A program made the translations under genes and the position numbers. DNA of 64,000 bases from Bradyrhizobium yuanmingense (lineage in GTDB: Bacteria > Pseudomonadota > Alphaproteobacteria > Rhizobiales > Xanthobacteraceae). Position 1 is the stretch's first letter; every line of letters begins with the position of its first letter. Location of the stretch: positions 434,001-498,000 of the forward strand of contig NZ_FMAE01000004.1 in the NCBI RefSeq assembly GCF_900094575.1, given 5' to 3'. Positions 36,417 to 44,973 of this stretch are shown here, in pieces. The notes beneath the pieces are model-generated. The model did not search any database and was not told the origin of the DNA. It saw only the letters and a program-made list of their open reading frames with translations.

Positions 36417-37604
36417 TCACCGCCCAATCTGGTGGGCGGCGTTAAGCAGATCGTCGAAGGTTCCGGGCATAACGTGGCGGTAGGTCTTGCGGATGGTTGC
36501 CACGGACACGCCGCAGTAGAGGCTGACCTTCTCGATATCGACGCCCTGGTCCAGGTACCACGTGATTGCTGTGTGGCGCAGGGTGTGGCGGAGGACCTTC
36601 TGTTGCTTGTCCTCGGTCGCCAAGCCAGCACGCTCGACCACGCTCTCCCAGCCCTCCCGGATCGTCACGACGGGCTTGCCGTTGAACTCGATAACGGCGC
36701 GCTGCGAGATGCCCAACCGCTGCCAGCGCCGCATATGGGCCAGCAGGCGGGGCGGGATGGGGACGGTGGGCTGCCTCTTGGACGTCTCTTTCTTGTCGTC
36801 GGGCTTCCGCCTGAAGATGCCCTTCTCCAGGTCAACATAGCCGCGCCCGATCGTCGGAATCGTCGCGGCCCCGCAGATGTCGCCATTGCGGGAGCCGGTA
36901 TAGAGGCCGACCAGGATGTACCGGGCGATGTGGCGCGAGGTGTGGCGTCCCTTGCTCCCCGGTAGCTTCGTTTCCTTCCGTCCGCGCCACGCTGCCCAAA
37001 GCAACTTGGCAGCCTCGGATCGCGTCAGCCATCGGACACGGGACTCGGGAGCGTCGGGCAGGACCGGGCTGAACTGGGTGACGACGCCGCCAACCTTGTG
37101 CTTGAAGTACCGGTTGATGGCAGCTGCAAGAAACTTCAGATCGCGATAGGCCGCGACTGGGGCATGCTCTCCGGTGTCCACATTCGTCCGGACGCCCTCG
37201 ACCATCTTGATGACGTGGCGCGTCCGCTCAGCCGCGTAGCGCTCCTGTAACTCGCCATTGAGGTCACCGACGACACGATGGCCGAACCAGTTGCCCATGT
37301 TCTGGCAGACGGCGATCAGTTCTTTCTTCCTGTGGCCGTCCAGGTTCGGCTTCGCAGCAATTCGCGTCATCTCGACCGCGAGGATGTCGGCTATCTTCAC
37401 CTCATTCGGACTACCTGACCGGATCGCCTTGGCGGGGTCGTGCTTGGCGAGGATATACTCTGCAAGCTTTGCCTCAGCCTGTTCGCGGTCGCATTCATCG
37501 CATCGAGTGCTGATGTTTTTGGCGCCGTCCCGAATGATCCACTTTGGGGTGCGGCCGGCTCCGGTCTGGAGTTCAAGTCGGGGGCCTTTGCTACGACGCG
37601 GCAT
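36417..37604 (-). CDS. int: Tyrosine integrase
   Basis: A 395-residue phage-type integrase. Catalytic residues seen: Arg I in GLYTGSRNGDICGA near residue 228, HxxR in RHTLRHTAITWY near 340, and the nucleophile Tyr in RKTYRHVMPGTF near 375. The N-terminal part includes a zinc-like CDECD segment, then a core-binding helical domain. It should catalyse integration and excision at the 13-bp cores, although it lies about 6.7 kb inside the island rather than at its end. The excisionase-like gene overlaps its first 208 nt in another frame. Confidence 0.93.
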   Translation of the reverse strand: MPRRSKGPRLELQTGAGRTPKWIIRDGAKNISTRCDECDREQAEAKLAEYILAKHDPAKAIRSGSPNEVKIADILAVEMTRIAAKPNLDGHRKKELIAVCQNMGNWFGHRVVGDLNGELQERYAAERTRHVIKMVEGVRTNVDTGEHAPVAAYRDLKFLAAAINRYFKHKVGGVVTQFSPVLPDAPESRVRWLTRSEAAKLLWAAWRGRKETKLPGSKGRHTSRHIARYILVGLYTGSRNGDICGAATIPTIGRGYVDLEKGIFRRKPDDKKETSKRQPTVPIPPRLLAHMRRWQRLGISQRAVIEFNGKPVVTIREGWESVVERAGLATEDKQQKVLRHTLRHTAITWYLDQGVDIEKVSLYCGVSVATIRKTYRHVMPGTFDDLLNAAHQIGR

Positions 37605-37828
37605 GATGCTCGAAATTCCTCAATTGCTTCCAGGGTGACGAAGTACTTACCCGATATGAACTCATGGGTGATCTTGCCTGCAACGACGAGTCTCCTCAGG
37701 GCCGATACTGACATCGAGCCATCCGGAAAAGCTAGTCGTGCGGCCACATCCAATCGTAGGGGCGTGTTCGCGGTGATGATGCCCACATCGGAGTTGATCG
37801 GCGTGTATGTCGGAAGGTCTTTGGACAT
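37397..37828 (-). CDS. Excisionase-like DNA-binding protein overlapping integrase
   Basis: A 143-residue protein starting MSKDLPTYTPINSDVGIITA. A winged-helix-like segment, LDVAARLAFPDGSMSVSALR then LVVAGKITHEFISGKYFVT, resembles MerR/Xis-type domains that bend DNA during excision. The last 69 residues are Pro/Ser-rich and lie over the integrase 5' end in another frame. Its start follows the CopG-like gene stop by one base. The order regulator-xis-int supports an excisionase role. Confidence 0.65.
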   Translation of the reverse strand: MSKDLPTYTPINSDVGIITANTPLRLDVAARLAFPDGSMSVSALRRLVVAGKITHEFISGKYFVTLEAIEEFRASCRVVAKAPDLNSRPEPAAPQSGSFGTAPKTSALDAMNATANRLRQSLQSISSPSTTPPRRSGQVVRMR

Positions 37829-37829
37829 C

Positions 37830-38012
37830 TCATTCACCAAACGTCTCCCTAAGTGCAAAGTTTTGAACTAGGGCCCGAACAGCTCGCCGGAGAAATTCGG
37901 ATCGGCTGACACGCATGTGCAGCCGCGCGGCGTCGAGATCAGCAAGCAGATCACGCGGCATGTGAAATCCGACATAGGGTCGTTCGGTGTCGGGATTGTA
38001 GGGCATTCCCAC
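37830..38012 (-). CDS. Ribbon-helix-helix (CopG-like) protein
   Basis: 60 residues: a beta strand RPYVGFHMPRDLLADLDAAR then helix MRVSRSEFLRRAVRALVQ, the CopG/Arc pattern. It is the first gene of the tight RHH-excisionase-integrase run and probably represses it. Confidence 0.72.
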   Translation of the reverse strand: MGMPYNPDTERPYVGFHMPRDLLADLDAARLHMRVSRSEFLRRAVRALVQNFALRETFGE

Positions 38013-38088
38013 TGTGTTCTCTCCATAAAAAAGCCCCGGCGGGTGCCGAGGCTTCGTCAGGTTCAGCTTTTGCGATTGGTTTCAGGAG

Positions 38089-38529
38089 CTAGTTGGCGGC
38101 CTCCATCACTTCGAAATTGGGCCGGTGCTTGATTGCGGCGTCCCCATCGTCCTGTTCCTTTTTGCTCGGAGGCATCGCAATGAAATACCCAGCCTCGACG
38201 AGTCGCCTCAGCGCGGTCCGGACCTTGGTCACGCTGAAGCCTGTCCGGATACTGATCTGCTGCTTCGAGAGGTTGGCGTAGCGGTGCACGGGACCGCATG
38301 CAGCAAGTAGCACCTTGGCAACCTCGCGATCTGATTCCTTGATCGCTGGATTGTTCGCGATGACCTCCATTAGTGCCTGCGATGGGCCGGTCAGAGAACC
38401 GAAGATGCCGGTCCCGACTAGGCTGCGTAGATTGTCTGCTGCGGCGTCGGCGAAGGCTGCGGCCTCTCCATCGTCGATCTTCGAGAGCAATCGGAGGAGA
38501 TTCCAGATTTCTTGTTCGGTCGGATGCAT
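38089..38529 (-). CDS. Winged-helix protein, 146 aa
   Basis: Residues ~85-130 (YANLSKQQISIRTGFSVTKV, RTALRRLVEAGYFIAM) form a clear winged helix-turn-helix. The N-terminal part is helical. Its start overlaps the stop of the preceding small gene. Possibly a regulator of island transfer; no family name assigned. Confidence 0.65.
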   Translation of the reverse strand: MHPTEQEIWNLLRLLSKIDDGEAAAFADAAADNLRSLVGTGIFGSLTGPSQALMEVIANNPAIKESDREVAKVLLAACGPVHRYANLSKQQISIRTGFSVTKVRTALRRLVEAGYFIAMPPSKKEQDDGDAAIKHRPNFEVMEAAN

Positions 38530-38753
38530 CAGTGAGCACCGACTGCATCAAGATCAACTTCGCCCTGGTCGAGCATCCAAGGCGGCGGCGCGGCAGCATC
38601 TGCCAGAGCTGACCACACCCCGTCGATCGCGTTGTAAATCCGACGTAGGTCCGCAGAGAACATCATGAAGGCCTTCGGCTCGTTCGGATCGAACGCGACG
38701 TAACGGCCGTCATCGAGTGTGGAGATGAGGTAATTCCTGTAGGTAATCCGCAT
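38529..38753 (-). CDS. Hypothetical protein, 74 aa
   Basis: Starts MRITYRNYLISTLDDGRYVA with alternating polar and hydrophobic residues that predict a small beta-rich domain, then a helix (DLRRIYNAIDGVWSALADAA). Its stop overlaps the winged-helix start (TGATG type), so the two are coupled. An operator-like repeat lies just upstream. Confidence 0.6.
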   Translation of the reverse strand: MRITYRNYLISTLDDGRYVAFDPNEPKAFMMFSADLRRIYNAIDGVWSALADAAAPPPWMLDQGEVDLDAVGAH

Positions 38754-38772
38754 TTTTAGCCCCTGGTGATGA

Positions 38773-38789
38773 GATCAAATAACTTGATC
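38773..38789. promoter_or_regulatory. Operator-like inverted repeat
   Basis: GATCAA-ATAAC-TTGATC, a perfect 6+5+6 palindrome 20 nt upstream of the 74-aa gene, with another TTGATC at 38801. It could bind the winged-helix protein. Confidence 0.45.
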
Positions 38790-38934
38790 CCGCCGTTACC
38801 TTGATCTGATTTGTAACCAGCATCAAGTCATTGTTTTCGTTTGCATATTTGCATTTGCGTGCATTCATGCGCACCGTGCTTCAAATCGCGCTGCAATCAG
38901 CAGGTTACGCCCTGGTTTGCATTTTCCCGGTAGA

Positions 38935-38961
38935 ATCCCGGACCTGATACAGGTCCGGGAT
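38935..38961 (-). terminator. Hairpin after tape-measure gene
   Basis: Perfect 12-bp stem ATCCCGGACCTG / CAGGTCCGGGAT with a 3-nt loop, 12 nt past the tape-measure stop. No strong T-run follows. Confidence 0.6.
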
Positions 38962-38973
38962 CGTTGTGCTGGC

Positions 38974-41900
38974 TCAGGTGTATTCCGACGCGGTGTCGTG
39001 GGTTCGCCAGTTCATCTGCTCGTCGATGCGGCGCTGGACCAGCGTTGCCAGTGCTTCCGGATCGTGCGAGTTGCCATTGATGTGGATTGCAACGGGACCG
39101 CCGCTCGAACGGATGTCTCCGGCTCCAACACCCGGGGTGACCGAGGACCGCGTGGGAACGTTCTGGATCGCGCTCGCCGGAGGCACCTGAGAGGTGATGC
39201 CTTGCGGCACGTTGACACCAACGCCAGAGTTGCCGCGGCGGACCATCAGGTTCTTGTCGGCATCGATCCAGTGCTCGCGCACCGAGTCGTTGTCGTTACC
39301 GGCAAGCATCTTGACCTGAAGACGTCCGTTGTTCATCCGAGTCTCGCCAGTCGCAAGACCGACGTGGCCACCCGTCTGCATGTAGCTCTTGCCGCCGGTC
39401 TGGAGCAGCACGTCATTGCGCGACACGGACGAGGGGTCAACCGCGCTGCCCCATCGCTGGAAGCTGTTGGCGACCGCGCTGCCCGTACCCTTGCCACCAG
39501 CGCTTTCCAGCGCCTTGTTGACGAAGCGAGCGCACCAAGCGTTCGACTTGCCACGAACATCACCGCCCAGCGCTGCTGCCAGCATCTTGGTGTCGGTGTA
39601 CTCGTTCATCCCCTTAAACTTGCTTGCCCATCCGAGAGCGTCGCCAGTGCCAGCAGAGTCGGAGCCGCCGCCCATCTCGCCCATAAACTTCTGGACGCCA
39701 GGAAGCCAGGAGGCATTCAAACCCTTGGGGTCGTTCTTGGCACCAAGAGGAGCGTAAGTGTCGCGCATCTTGGCGAGGTCACCGCCGGCCGCGTTGAAGT
39801 TCTTCGCGACCGCGAGCGCCGTCCTGTCGATGCCGGAGTCGAGATCGCCGAACTGCATCAAGCCATTGCGACCCGTTAGGCCACCGGGATTGTTGCCCCG
39901 CATATGCTGCCCGCGACCTGTCTCCTGCGCCATGACTGACGCAAGCAGTGCGGGGCTTACCCCTGCTCTCCGGGCAGAGGCAATGATCTGGTCGTACTTT
40001 CGGGCCATCGGCGTCCCGGCAAAAGTCCTCTCGAACGCGCTCCTGTTGAGCGAGCTGGGAATGCCACCCGGACCGACTCCACCGAACGACGGGATTTTGT
40101 CACGTCGGATGATGCTTCCGAGGTTCGCGTCGGCCGAGAAGAACGACCCGGGCTGACTCCTCAGCATGTCCGGGACGTTTCCAATCAGGCCTGAGCCGAG
40201 TCCGCCGCCGCTGCGTCCGAGACCTCTGCCGGCCCCACCCAGAGCCGCATACTGCAACCCACCACCAAGACTGCTGTTGATGAACGCGGCGCGCTCGACC
40301 TTGCCCGTGAACTTGTTCAGCTCGTCTGACAGATCACTGGTGCGACGACGACCAGAGAAGTCGGTCGGGCCCTCATAGCTGGACTTTTTGTATAGCTCTT
40401 TTCTGTGTTCGCGCTGGCGGGCACGCCAGTCGCTAGTGGACTCGCCGGGGCGCTTGATGTTGGCATCGGGCACACCGTAATTCTGGTAACGAGTGGCGAA
40501 CATACTCAGCAATGCGACCGCGGCAGGCATCCCTGCGATGAACGCGAGCGCGTTTCCAAGTCCCGTTAGTCCGACAGTGACCGCTGCCAGAACCGAGATG
40601 AGTGGCGACAATGCCGCCAAGGCGACGGTCAGTCCGGTCAGTTGCGCGACCAGGTTGCCCATCGCGCGTGCATCAGCCGGATTTTTGCCTGCCAGGAATC
40701 CCAATCCGGAGAAGGCGGTCTTCAGTCCGTTGGCGAACTCGCGAATGCCCTCCGCAAAACCGCGACCGAACTCTCGCCACTTCGCGACGGTCCCGGCATC
40801 GAAGTTGTCGGCCATGGATTTGACGACTTCGCCCCAGTCCTTCAGCCCGAAGCCCTCGCGGGCACCATCAACCAGCGCCGCAAAATGTTCGCGGATCGAG
40901 TCGAAGTTGAAGCTGTCCGCTAGGCTGATGACGGATTCCGAGATTTGGTCAAACCAAGTTTCAAGACCAGCGCCAACCTTCTCCCAGACGAGACCGAGCG
41001 CCGCGCTGATAGTCGCCCATCGACCCTGCATCGATCGAATTTTCTGCAACGCGGTCTTGTCGAGGAAGCCGGGCTTGCTCTCGATATCCCGTACAACGTC
41101 CCTCAGCTTGTCGCGACCAAGGACCAGGGTCAAAAGTTCGTCCATCCACTCGCGACCGCCGATCTGGTTTGCGACCTTCGTTCGCAGACGCTCCGGCATC
41201 TTCGCGAGGTTGTCGAGGATCTGCTGGATAGCCTCCATCGGCCGTTCGCGCATGGTCTTGGCCATGCCGCTGCGGCCACCGAAACCAAGGGCGTTAGCGG
41301 CAGAGTTCAAGTCGGAGGCCTGTTGGCCCCTGGCAGAATCTGCGCCAGCGATCTGCGAGCTGAGGAAGCTGACAAACGTTCCCATTTTGTGGGGCTGCAC
41401 GCCAAGCGAGATGCCGGTGGCGTCGATCGCGGCCAACTGCTCCGGGGTCATCTTCGTCGTGGCGAGCGCGGACAAGCTCCGGCGCATGGCCTCGATGATC
41501 TCATTTCCATCGGCGGCGGTGGCGTTGTTTGCGACCGCGACCGCGTTCAGGATTTTGCTGAAGCGGCCAGTGTCCCACGGCATCTGAGTCGACAGACGAC
41601 CTAGCAGCTTGCCGACTGCCTCCGGGTTGACGTCGAGGCCAGCTTGCGCCTTTAGGGCCAAGTCTGCAAACTCGCCTGCAAACTGCTTCGCGACACCGGC
41701 CTTCAGCCCTTCCACAGCCGTGTCGATGACCTTGCTGCTGCCAATGCCATACCTGATCCCGGCTTTGTCCGCGTAGTCACGCCGCAGCTTCCCGATCTCG
41801 CCCTTGTCCAGGTCACCGAACATCTGTGCCCGAACTTCCGCGGCTTGGACCTCCATACGTTTCCGGAGGGCGCTCGCTACGCCAGCGCCTGTGATGGCGG

Positions 41901-42345
41901 CACCAGCAGCGATGGTGCGGAGGTTCGGCGCAGGGAGACGGCCGACACTTCCACCGTATGACCGACCGGACCCGGCTCGACGTTCTGCGGCAGCGGTTCG
42001 GGACAACTGACGCTGATAGCTGGCCTCGAGTCGTTCAAGCGCGGCATGGGTCCGCCGTGCATCGTTGAGGCGCTGGGTGTTGGCTCGACTCCAATCGGCA
42101 GCGTAGGTGCGGGCGACAGACCTGCTAAGGTTCTCCATGCCCTTCATTTGTGCACTGGCGGCGCGGATGGTGCGATCGAAACCGGCCATCGACTTGAAGC
42201 CGGCGTCGCCGACCCCGGTGAAGGCACTGCTGATCCGCTTGGCGGCGACCTCGAATTTGCGAAGGTCGGCAAGCACGCTCTTCAGGACCGGAGACATTTC
42301 GTTGGTCGCGGTCAGGATTGCGCGGACGTTCAGATTCTCGGACAT
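38974..42345 (-). CDS. Phage tail tape-measure protein with lysozyme-like and cysteine-peptidase/amidase-like domains
   Basis: A 1123-residue protein. The N-terminal ~550 residues are helical (SENLNVRAILTATNEMSPVL; many Arg/Ala heptads), a hydrophobic block lies at ~565-620, and Gly-rich linkers follow. Near 780-860 is a lysozyme-like domain (SPALLASVMAQETGRG, GGLTGRNGLMQFGD). Near 930-1040 a Cys-His hydrolase-like domain begins with NAWCARFVNKALE and includes TGGHVGLATG. Tape measures set tail length and open the cell wall during injection. No tail-tube, chaperone, capsid or terminase gene accompanies it, so it is orphaned. Confidence 0.85.
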   Translation of the reverse strand: MSENLNVRAILTATNEMSPVLKSVLADLRKFEVAAKRISSAFTGVGDAGFKSMAGFDRTIRAASAQMKGMENLSRSVARTYAADWSRANTQRLNDARRTHAALERLEASYQRQLSRTAAAERRAGSGRSYGGSVGRLPAPNLRTIAAGAAITGAGVASALRKRMEVQAAEVRAQMFGDLDKGEIGKLRRDYADKAGIRYGIGSSKVIDTAVEGLKAGVAKQFAGEFADLALKAQAGLDVNPEAVGKLLGRLSTQMPWDTGRFSKILNAVAVANNATAADGNEIIEAMRRSLSALATTKMTPEQLAAIDATGISLGVQPHKMGTFVSFLSSQIAGADSARGQQASDLNSAANALGFGGRSGMAKTMRERPMEAIQQILDNLAKMPERLRTKVANQIGGREWMDELLTLVLGRDKLRDVVRDIESKPGFLDKTALQKIRSMQGRWATISAALGLVWEKVGAGLETWFDQISESVISLADSFNFDSIREHFAALVDGAREGFGLKDWGEVVKSMADNFDAGTVAKWREFGRGFAEGIREFANGLKTAFSGLGFLAGKNPADARAMGNLVAQLTGLTVALAALSPLISVLAAVTVGLTGLGNALAFIAGMPAAVALLSMFATRYQNYGVPDANIKRPGESTSDWRARQREHRKELYKKSSYEGPTDFSGRRRTSDLSDELNKFTGKVERAAFINSSLGGGLQYAALGGAGRGLGRSGGGLGSGLIGNVPDMLRSQPGSFFSADANLGSIIRRDKIPSFGGVGPGGIPSSLNRSAFERTFAGTPMARKYDQIIASARRAGVSPALLASVMAQETGRGQHMRGNNPGGLTGRNGLMQFGDLDSGIDRTALAVAKNFNAAGGDLAKMRDTYAPLGAKNDPKGLNASWLPGVQKFMGEMGGGSDSAGTGDALGWASKFKGMNEYTDTKMLAAALGGDVRGKSNAWCARFVNKALESAGGKGTGSAVANSFQRWGSAVDPSSVSRNDVLLQTGGKSYMQTGGHVGLATGETRMNNGRLQVKMLAGNDNDSVREHWIDADKNLMVRRGNSGVGVNVPQGITSQVPPASAIQNVPTRSSVTPGVGAGDIRSSGGPVAIHINGNSHDPEALATLVQRRIDEQMNWRTHDTASEYT

Positions 42346-42839
42346 TCATGGATCTCTAGGTTTGGCGACGTAAATCGCCTTTTGGAAAGTGCGCTCATGC
42401 GGCGCTCGGAACGGTGACGCCCGATGCTTTCGGGGTGGGGGTCTTGCGGATGACCCTCCCGAAAGGCGTGGGGGTACATCTGAAGGCAGGGGGTCCTGAA
42501 ACAGGTCCCTTTTGGCCGTGGCTGCGGAGAATGGGCCAGCCGCACCAGTGGCCTATTCGGAATAAAAGAAATGACTGTTGCCAGCCATCGCATGCTTGCC
42601 AGCCATCGAATGCTGAGAAGCTGTTCGATCAGGGGATGACGTGGCGATGGCGACAAGGTGTGTTGCTACGGCGGCCGACTCTTTGACCGATCGTGGTCAG
42701 GTCCAGTACAATGCCGGCAAGTCGATCAGTCGACCCGTGCGCTCCGCATCTGCGGGACCGTGCTCAACGCAACGATCTTCACCGCAAACACCTGCACAAT
42801 GCCATGGCCATTCCCGTCATGGCACGAAGGATCATTGTC
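42346..42839. other. Intergenic stretch with a short tandem repeat
   Basis: No confident gene. It contains two tandem 18-bp units (TTGCCAGCCATCGCATGC and TTGCCAGCCATCGAATGC, 42578-42613). Confidence 0.5.
42578..42613 (+). repeat. 18-bp tandem duplication
   Basis: Two adjacent copies differing at one base. No known role. Confidence 0.6.
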
Positions 42840-43067
42840 ATGAGCACCAACCAACATGTGACGTTCACGGCCGCACGGCGCCGCTTCGAGCGTGCCCAGC
42901 CGCACCGCCGCATCAGCAAGCTGAGCCAAGCCGAGAGGCAAGGCATGGGCACTCCCTTCGCCCTGGTCGAAGGCAACACCATCGTGGACGCGGGCGGACT
43001 CAATGCAGTTCAGCGTTGGTGCCGTGACGCTGGCGTGTTGGGCCCGGTCGAGACGATCACCGTCTAG
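42840..43067 (+). CDS. Hypothetical protein, 75 aa
   Basis: MSTNQHVTFTAARRRFERAQ onward, a basic N-terminal part, then GTPFALVEGNTIVDAGGLNA. AAGGA lies about 9 nt before the ATG. It precedes the serine recombinase on the same strand, from which the res-like array separates it. No family recognised. Confidence 0.5.
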   Translation: MSTNQHVTFTAARRRFERAQPHRRISKLSQAERQGMGTPFALVEGNTIVDAGGLNAVQRWCRDAGVLGPVETITV

Positions 43068-43130
43068 GACCAGGGCGGCGGGCTTGCGTTCGTCCCCGGT
43101 CCCGCCGCCACGTCCATGAACCGGTCCGGG

Positions 43131-43242
43131 TGTCCGTAGAGGTATGCCGTAACGGACATCCAAATCCGCCTGCAAAATGTGTCCGCTAGGGTTGACTTTT
43201 GTTTTCGGACATGGATTTATACGGACATCACATCAACGGACA
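43131..43242 (+). promoter_or_regulatory. res-like array of TGTCCG boxes upstream of the serine recombinase
   Basis: Six copies of TGTCCG or its complement CGGACA occur in 112 bp: TGTCCG at 43131 and 43180, CGGACA at 43153, 43206, 43222 and 43237. The first two boxes facing each other span 28 bp (43131-43158), the next pair spans 32 bp (43180-43211). Boxes read outward as TGTCCGTTA or near variants, matching the TGTCYGnTA half-site of Tn3/gamma-delta resolvases. The array ends 18 bp before the recombinase ATG, so it is probably both recombination site and operator. Confidence 0.65.
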
Positions 43243-43260
43243 GGCAGGGGGATTAAGACC

Positions 43261-43893
43261 ATGGCAACGATCCTCTACGGACGAGTCTCGACCATCGAAC
43301 AGACAAGCGACCACCAGCTTACCCAGGCGAGGGCGGCTGGCTTCAAGATCGATGATGCCGTGTTTGACAACGGCACCAGCGGCGTCAGCACTCGGCTCGT
43401 CGAGCGTCCCGAAGGTCGCCGACTATTCGACAAATTACGTGCCGGTGACGTGCTGGTCGTGCGCTGGGTTGACCGGTTGGGCCGGAACTATGACGACGTG
43501 GTCGGGACCATCCGCGAGTTCATGCAACGCGGCGTCATAATCAAGACCGTGATCAACAGCATGACCTTCGATGGGGCAACCAAAGACCCCATACAGAAGG
43601 CCGTCAGGGACGCCCTGATCGGCTTCATGGCCGCTACGGCTCAGGCGCAGGCTGAGGCCACGAAGGCCGCTCAGAGGGCGGGTATCGATCACGCGAAGGC
43701 AAACAGCCAAGGATATCGAGGCCGCAAGCCGAGCTATACCAGGGATCAATTCGCGACCGCGCGGGATATGCTGACCCAGAACGCTGCCATATCGCAGATT
43801 GCTAACGCCACGAAGCTGAGCCGGCAGACGATTTACCGGATCAAGGATGATCCCGCCGCTGCCGAGGCAGCACTTGCGACGTGGGGCGCATAG
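43261..43893 (+). CDS. Serine recombinase (resolvase/invertase family)
   Basis: A 210-residue small serine recombinase. The catalytic Ser lies in YGRVSTIEQTSDHQ near residue 10. Then come the conserved VVRWVDRLGRNYDDV motif (residues ~58-72) and the long linker helix. The C-terminal HTH has AISQIANATKLSRQTIYR. Start 43261 is preferred over an upstream frame without conserved residues. It is likely to act on the adjacent TGTCCG array, as a resolvase or as a DNA switch. Confidence 0.92.
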   Translation: MATILYGRVSTIEQTSDHQLTQARAAGFKIDDAVFDNGTSGVSTRLVERPEGRRLFDKLRAGDVLVVRWVDRLGRNYDDVVGTIREFMQRGVIIKTVINSMTFDGATKDPIQKAVRDALIGFMAATAQAQAEATKAAQRAGIDHAKANSQGYRGRKPSYTRDQFATARDMLTQNAAISQIANATKLSRQTIYRIKDDPAAAEAALATWGA

Positions 43894-43912
43894 GAGCGCG
43901 GCCGGCCCCGCG

Positions 43913-44188
43913 TCACCGGAAGCTGACGCAATAGCTGGTGGCGCTGGTGAACGATCCAGCCGGACAGGAACGGCCCGGAAGCTTAACGAATGCCTGGGGC
44001 GAGTCCGCATGGAGCGCGATGCAGCACGGTCCCGACGCCCGATACCCGGTAGGACACACGGTGCCGGCTTTGGCGATCTGGTCGCGGCCGTTATCGGGTA
44101 TGCAGTAGGCTCCAGGTCCAGCAAGGGCGGGAGGCGCAACGACGGCGAGAGCCATCGCGAGGGCGTGCAATTTCGCAAGTCTCAACAT
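43913..44188 (-). CDS. Small secreted cysteine-rich protein, 91 aa
   Basis: A signal peptide (LHALAMALAVVAPPALAGPG) is followed by a short mature domain with five Cys in the visible pattern YCIPDN...VCPTGY...GPCCIAL...SCPAGS...YCVSFR (six with the last). Predicted to be periplasmic or extracellular. It faces the recombinase gene convergently. No function known. Confidence 0.6.
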   Translation of the reverse strand: MLRLAKLHALAMALAVVAPPALAGPGAYCIPDNGRDQIAKAGTVCPTGYRASGPCCIALHADSPQAFVKLPGRSCPAGSFTSATSYCVSFR

Positions 44189-44262
44189 CAGCCTACGTCA
44201 CGCCTCCCTATGCGAACGGCAGCCTCTGGAGAGAGCTGACCGCCGTCCGGACCTAGATGATC

Positions 44263-44541
44263 TTAGCCAGCCGCGAGGACACTGTCGCCTTGAAGCTCAG
44301 ACAGCTTTGCGTCGATCCCGGCCTGTTCCGCAAGTGCGGCTTCCAACTCGGCCCGCAATGCGAAAACGTCAACCGACTCGAGCCGATCCCGTGCCTTCTC
44401 GACTCGCTGGTCAGCTTCAGACTTTCGTCGGCGGAGGTCGAATAGCTGAAGCCCGATGGCGCGTGCGGCTCTGACCCCGCCATCCACCTGCCGGCTTTCA
44501 CGCTTGATCTGCGCGGTGATTTCTCGAAATCCATGTTTCAT
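44263..44541 (-). CDS. Coiled-coil hypothetical protein, 92 aa
   Basis: Almost entirely helical with heptad character (RRRKSEADQRVEKARDRLES, LRAELEAALAEQAGIDAKLS). It lies 12 nt behind the preceding minus-strand gene in a run of three. Phage scaffold or accessory proteins look like this, but the evidence is only structural. Confidence 0.55.
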   Translation of the reverse strand: MKHGFREITAQIKRESRQVDGGVRAARAIGLQLFDLRRRKSEADQRVEKARDRLESVDVFALRAELEAALAEQAGIDAKLSELQGDSVLAAG

Positions 44542-44553
44542 GCGTTCGTACTC

Positions 44554-44973
44554 TTACTCGCCAGCGCGACGGCTGGCCTCGATTTCTGCTATGTGTTTTG
44601 CGGTCTCTGAGTCTGCGGCATATCGAGCCCGAACCTCCTGCCAGTCGTCGGGCATGCGGGCTGGCTTTCGGCTGGCCTCGACCAACCGCCTCATGTGAGC
44701 GGTAAGCGTCTCCCCTGACCGGCGCTCTTCTGTAGCAGTTGTAGCCCTGTCGCCGGACACGGACACAGGTGTGAAAGCGGCTGGCATGGTGTTGCGCAGC
44801 GAGCGGACGAAATCGGCAGGAGAGATAGAACCGCGACCCGGCATGTTGATCAGGCCTTGGCTGGTCATGGTGGCGCCAGCGAGATCTATACCGGCTTGCA
44901 TTACAGCATGCTGATCGGGCTGGTGACCCTGCCGACGCGCTTCAGCAACGATCAAGGATTCTAGATCGGCCAT
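44554..44973 (-). CDS. Hypothetical protein, 139 aa
   Basis: Starts MADLESLIVAEARRQGHQPD and ends in a helical RYAADSETAKHIAEIEASRR tail. Polar, no signal or TM helix. It overlaps the stop of the RHH gene before it and is followed by the coiled-coil gene; the three form an operon. No family recognised. Confidence 0.55.
   Translation of the reverse strand: MADLESLIVAEARRQGHQPDQHAVMQAGIDLAGATMTSQGLINMPGRGSISPADFVRSLRNTMPAAFTPVSVSGDRATTATEERRSGETLTAHMRRLVEASRKPARMPDDWQEVRARYAADSETAKHIAEIEASRRAGE

Noticed and set aside
37830..38012. Toxin-antitoxin pair for the CopG-like gene
   Set aside because: Its partner downstream is excisionase-like and then integrase; no toxin-like gene is adjacent.
43131..43242. 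CRISPR array from the repeated TGTCCG boxes
   Set aside because: Boxes are 6-9 bp in both orientations with uneven spacing, not long direct repeats with unique spacers; no cas genes.
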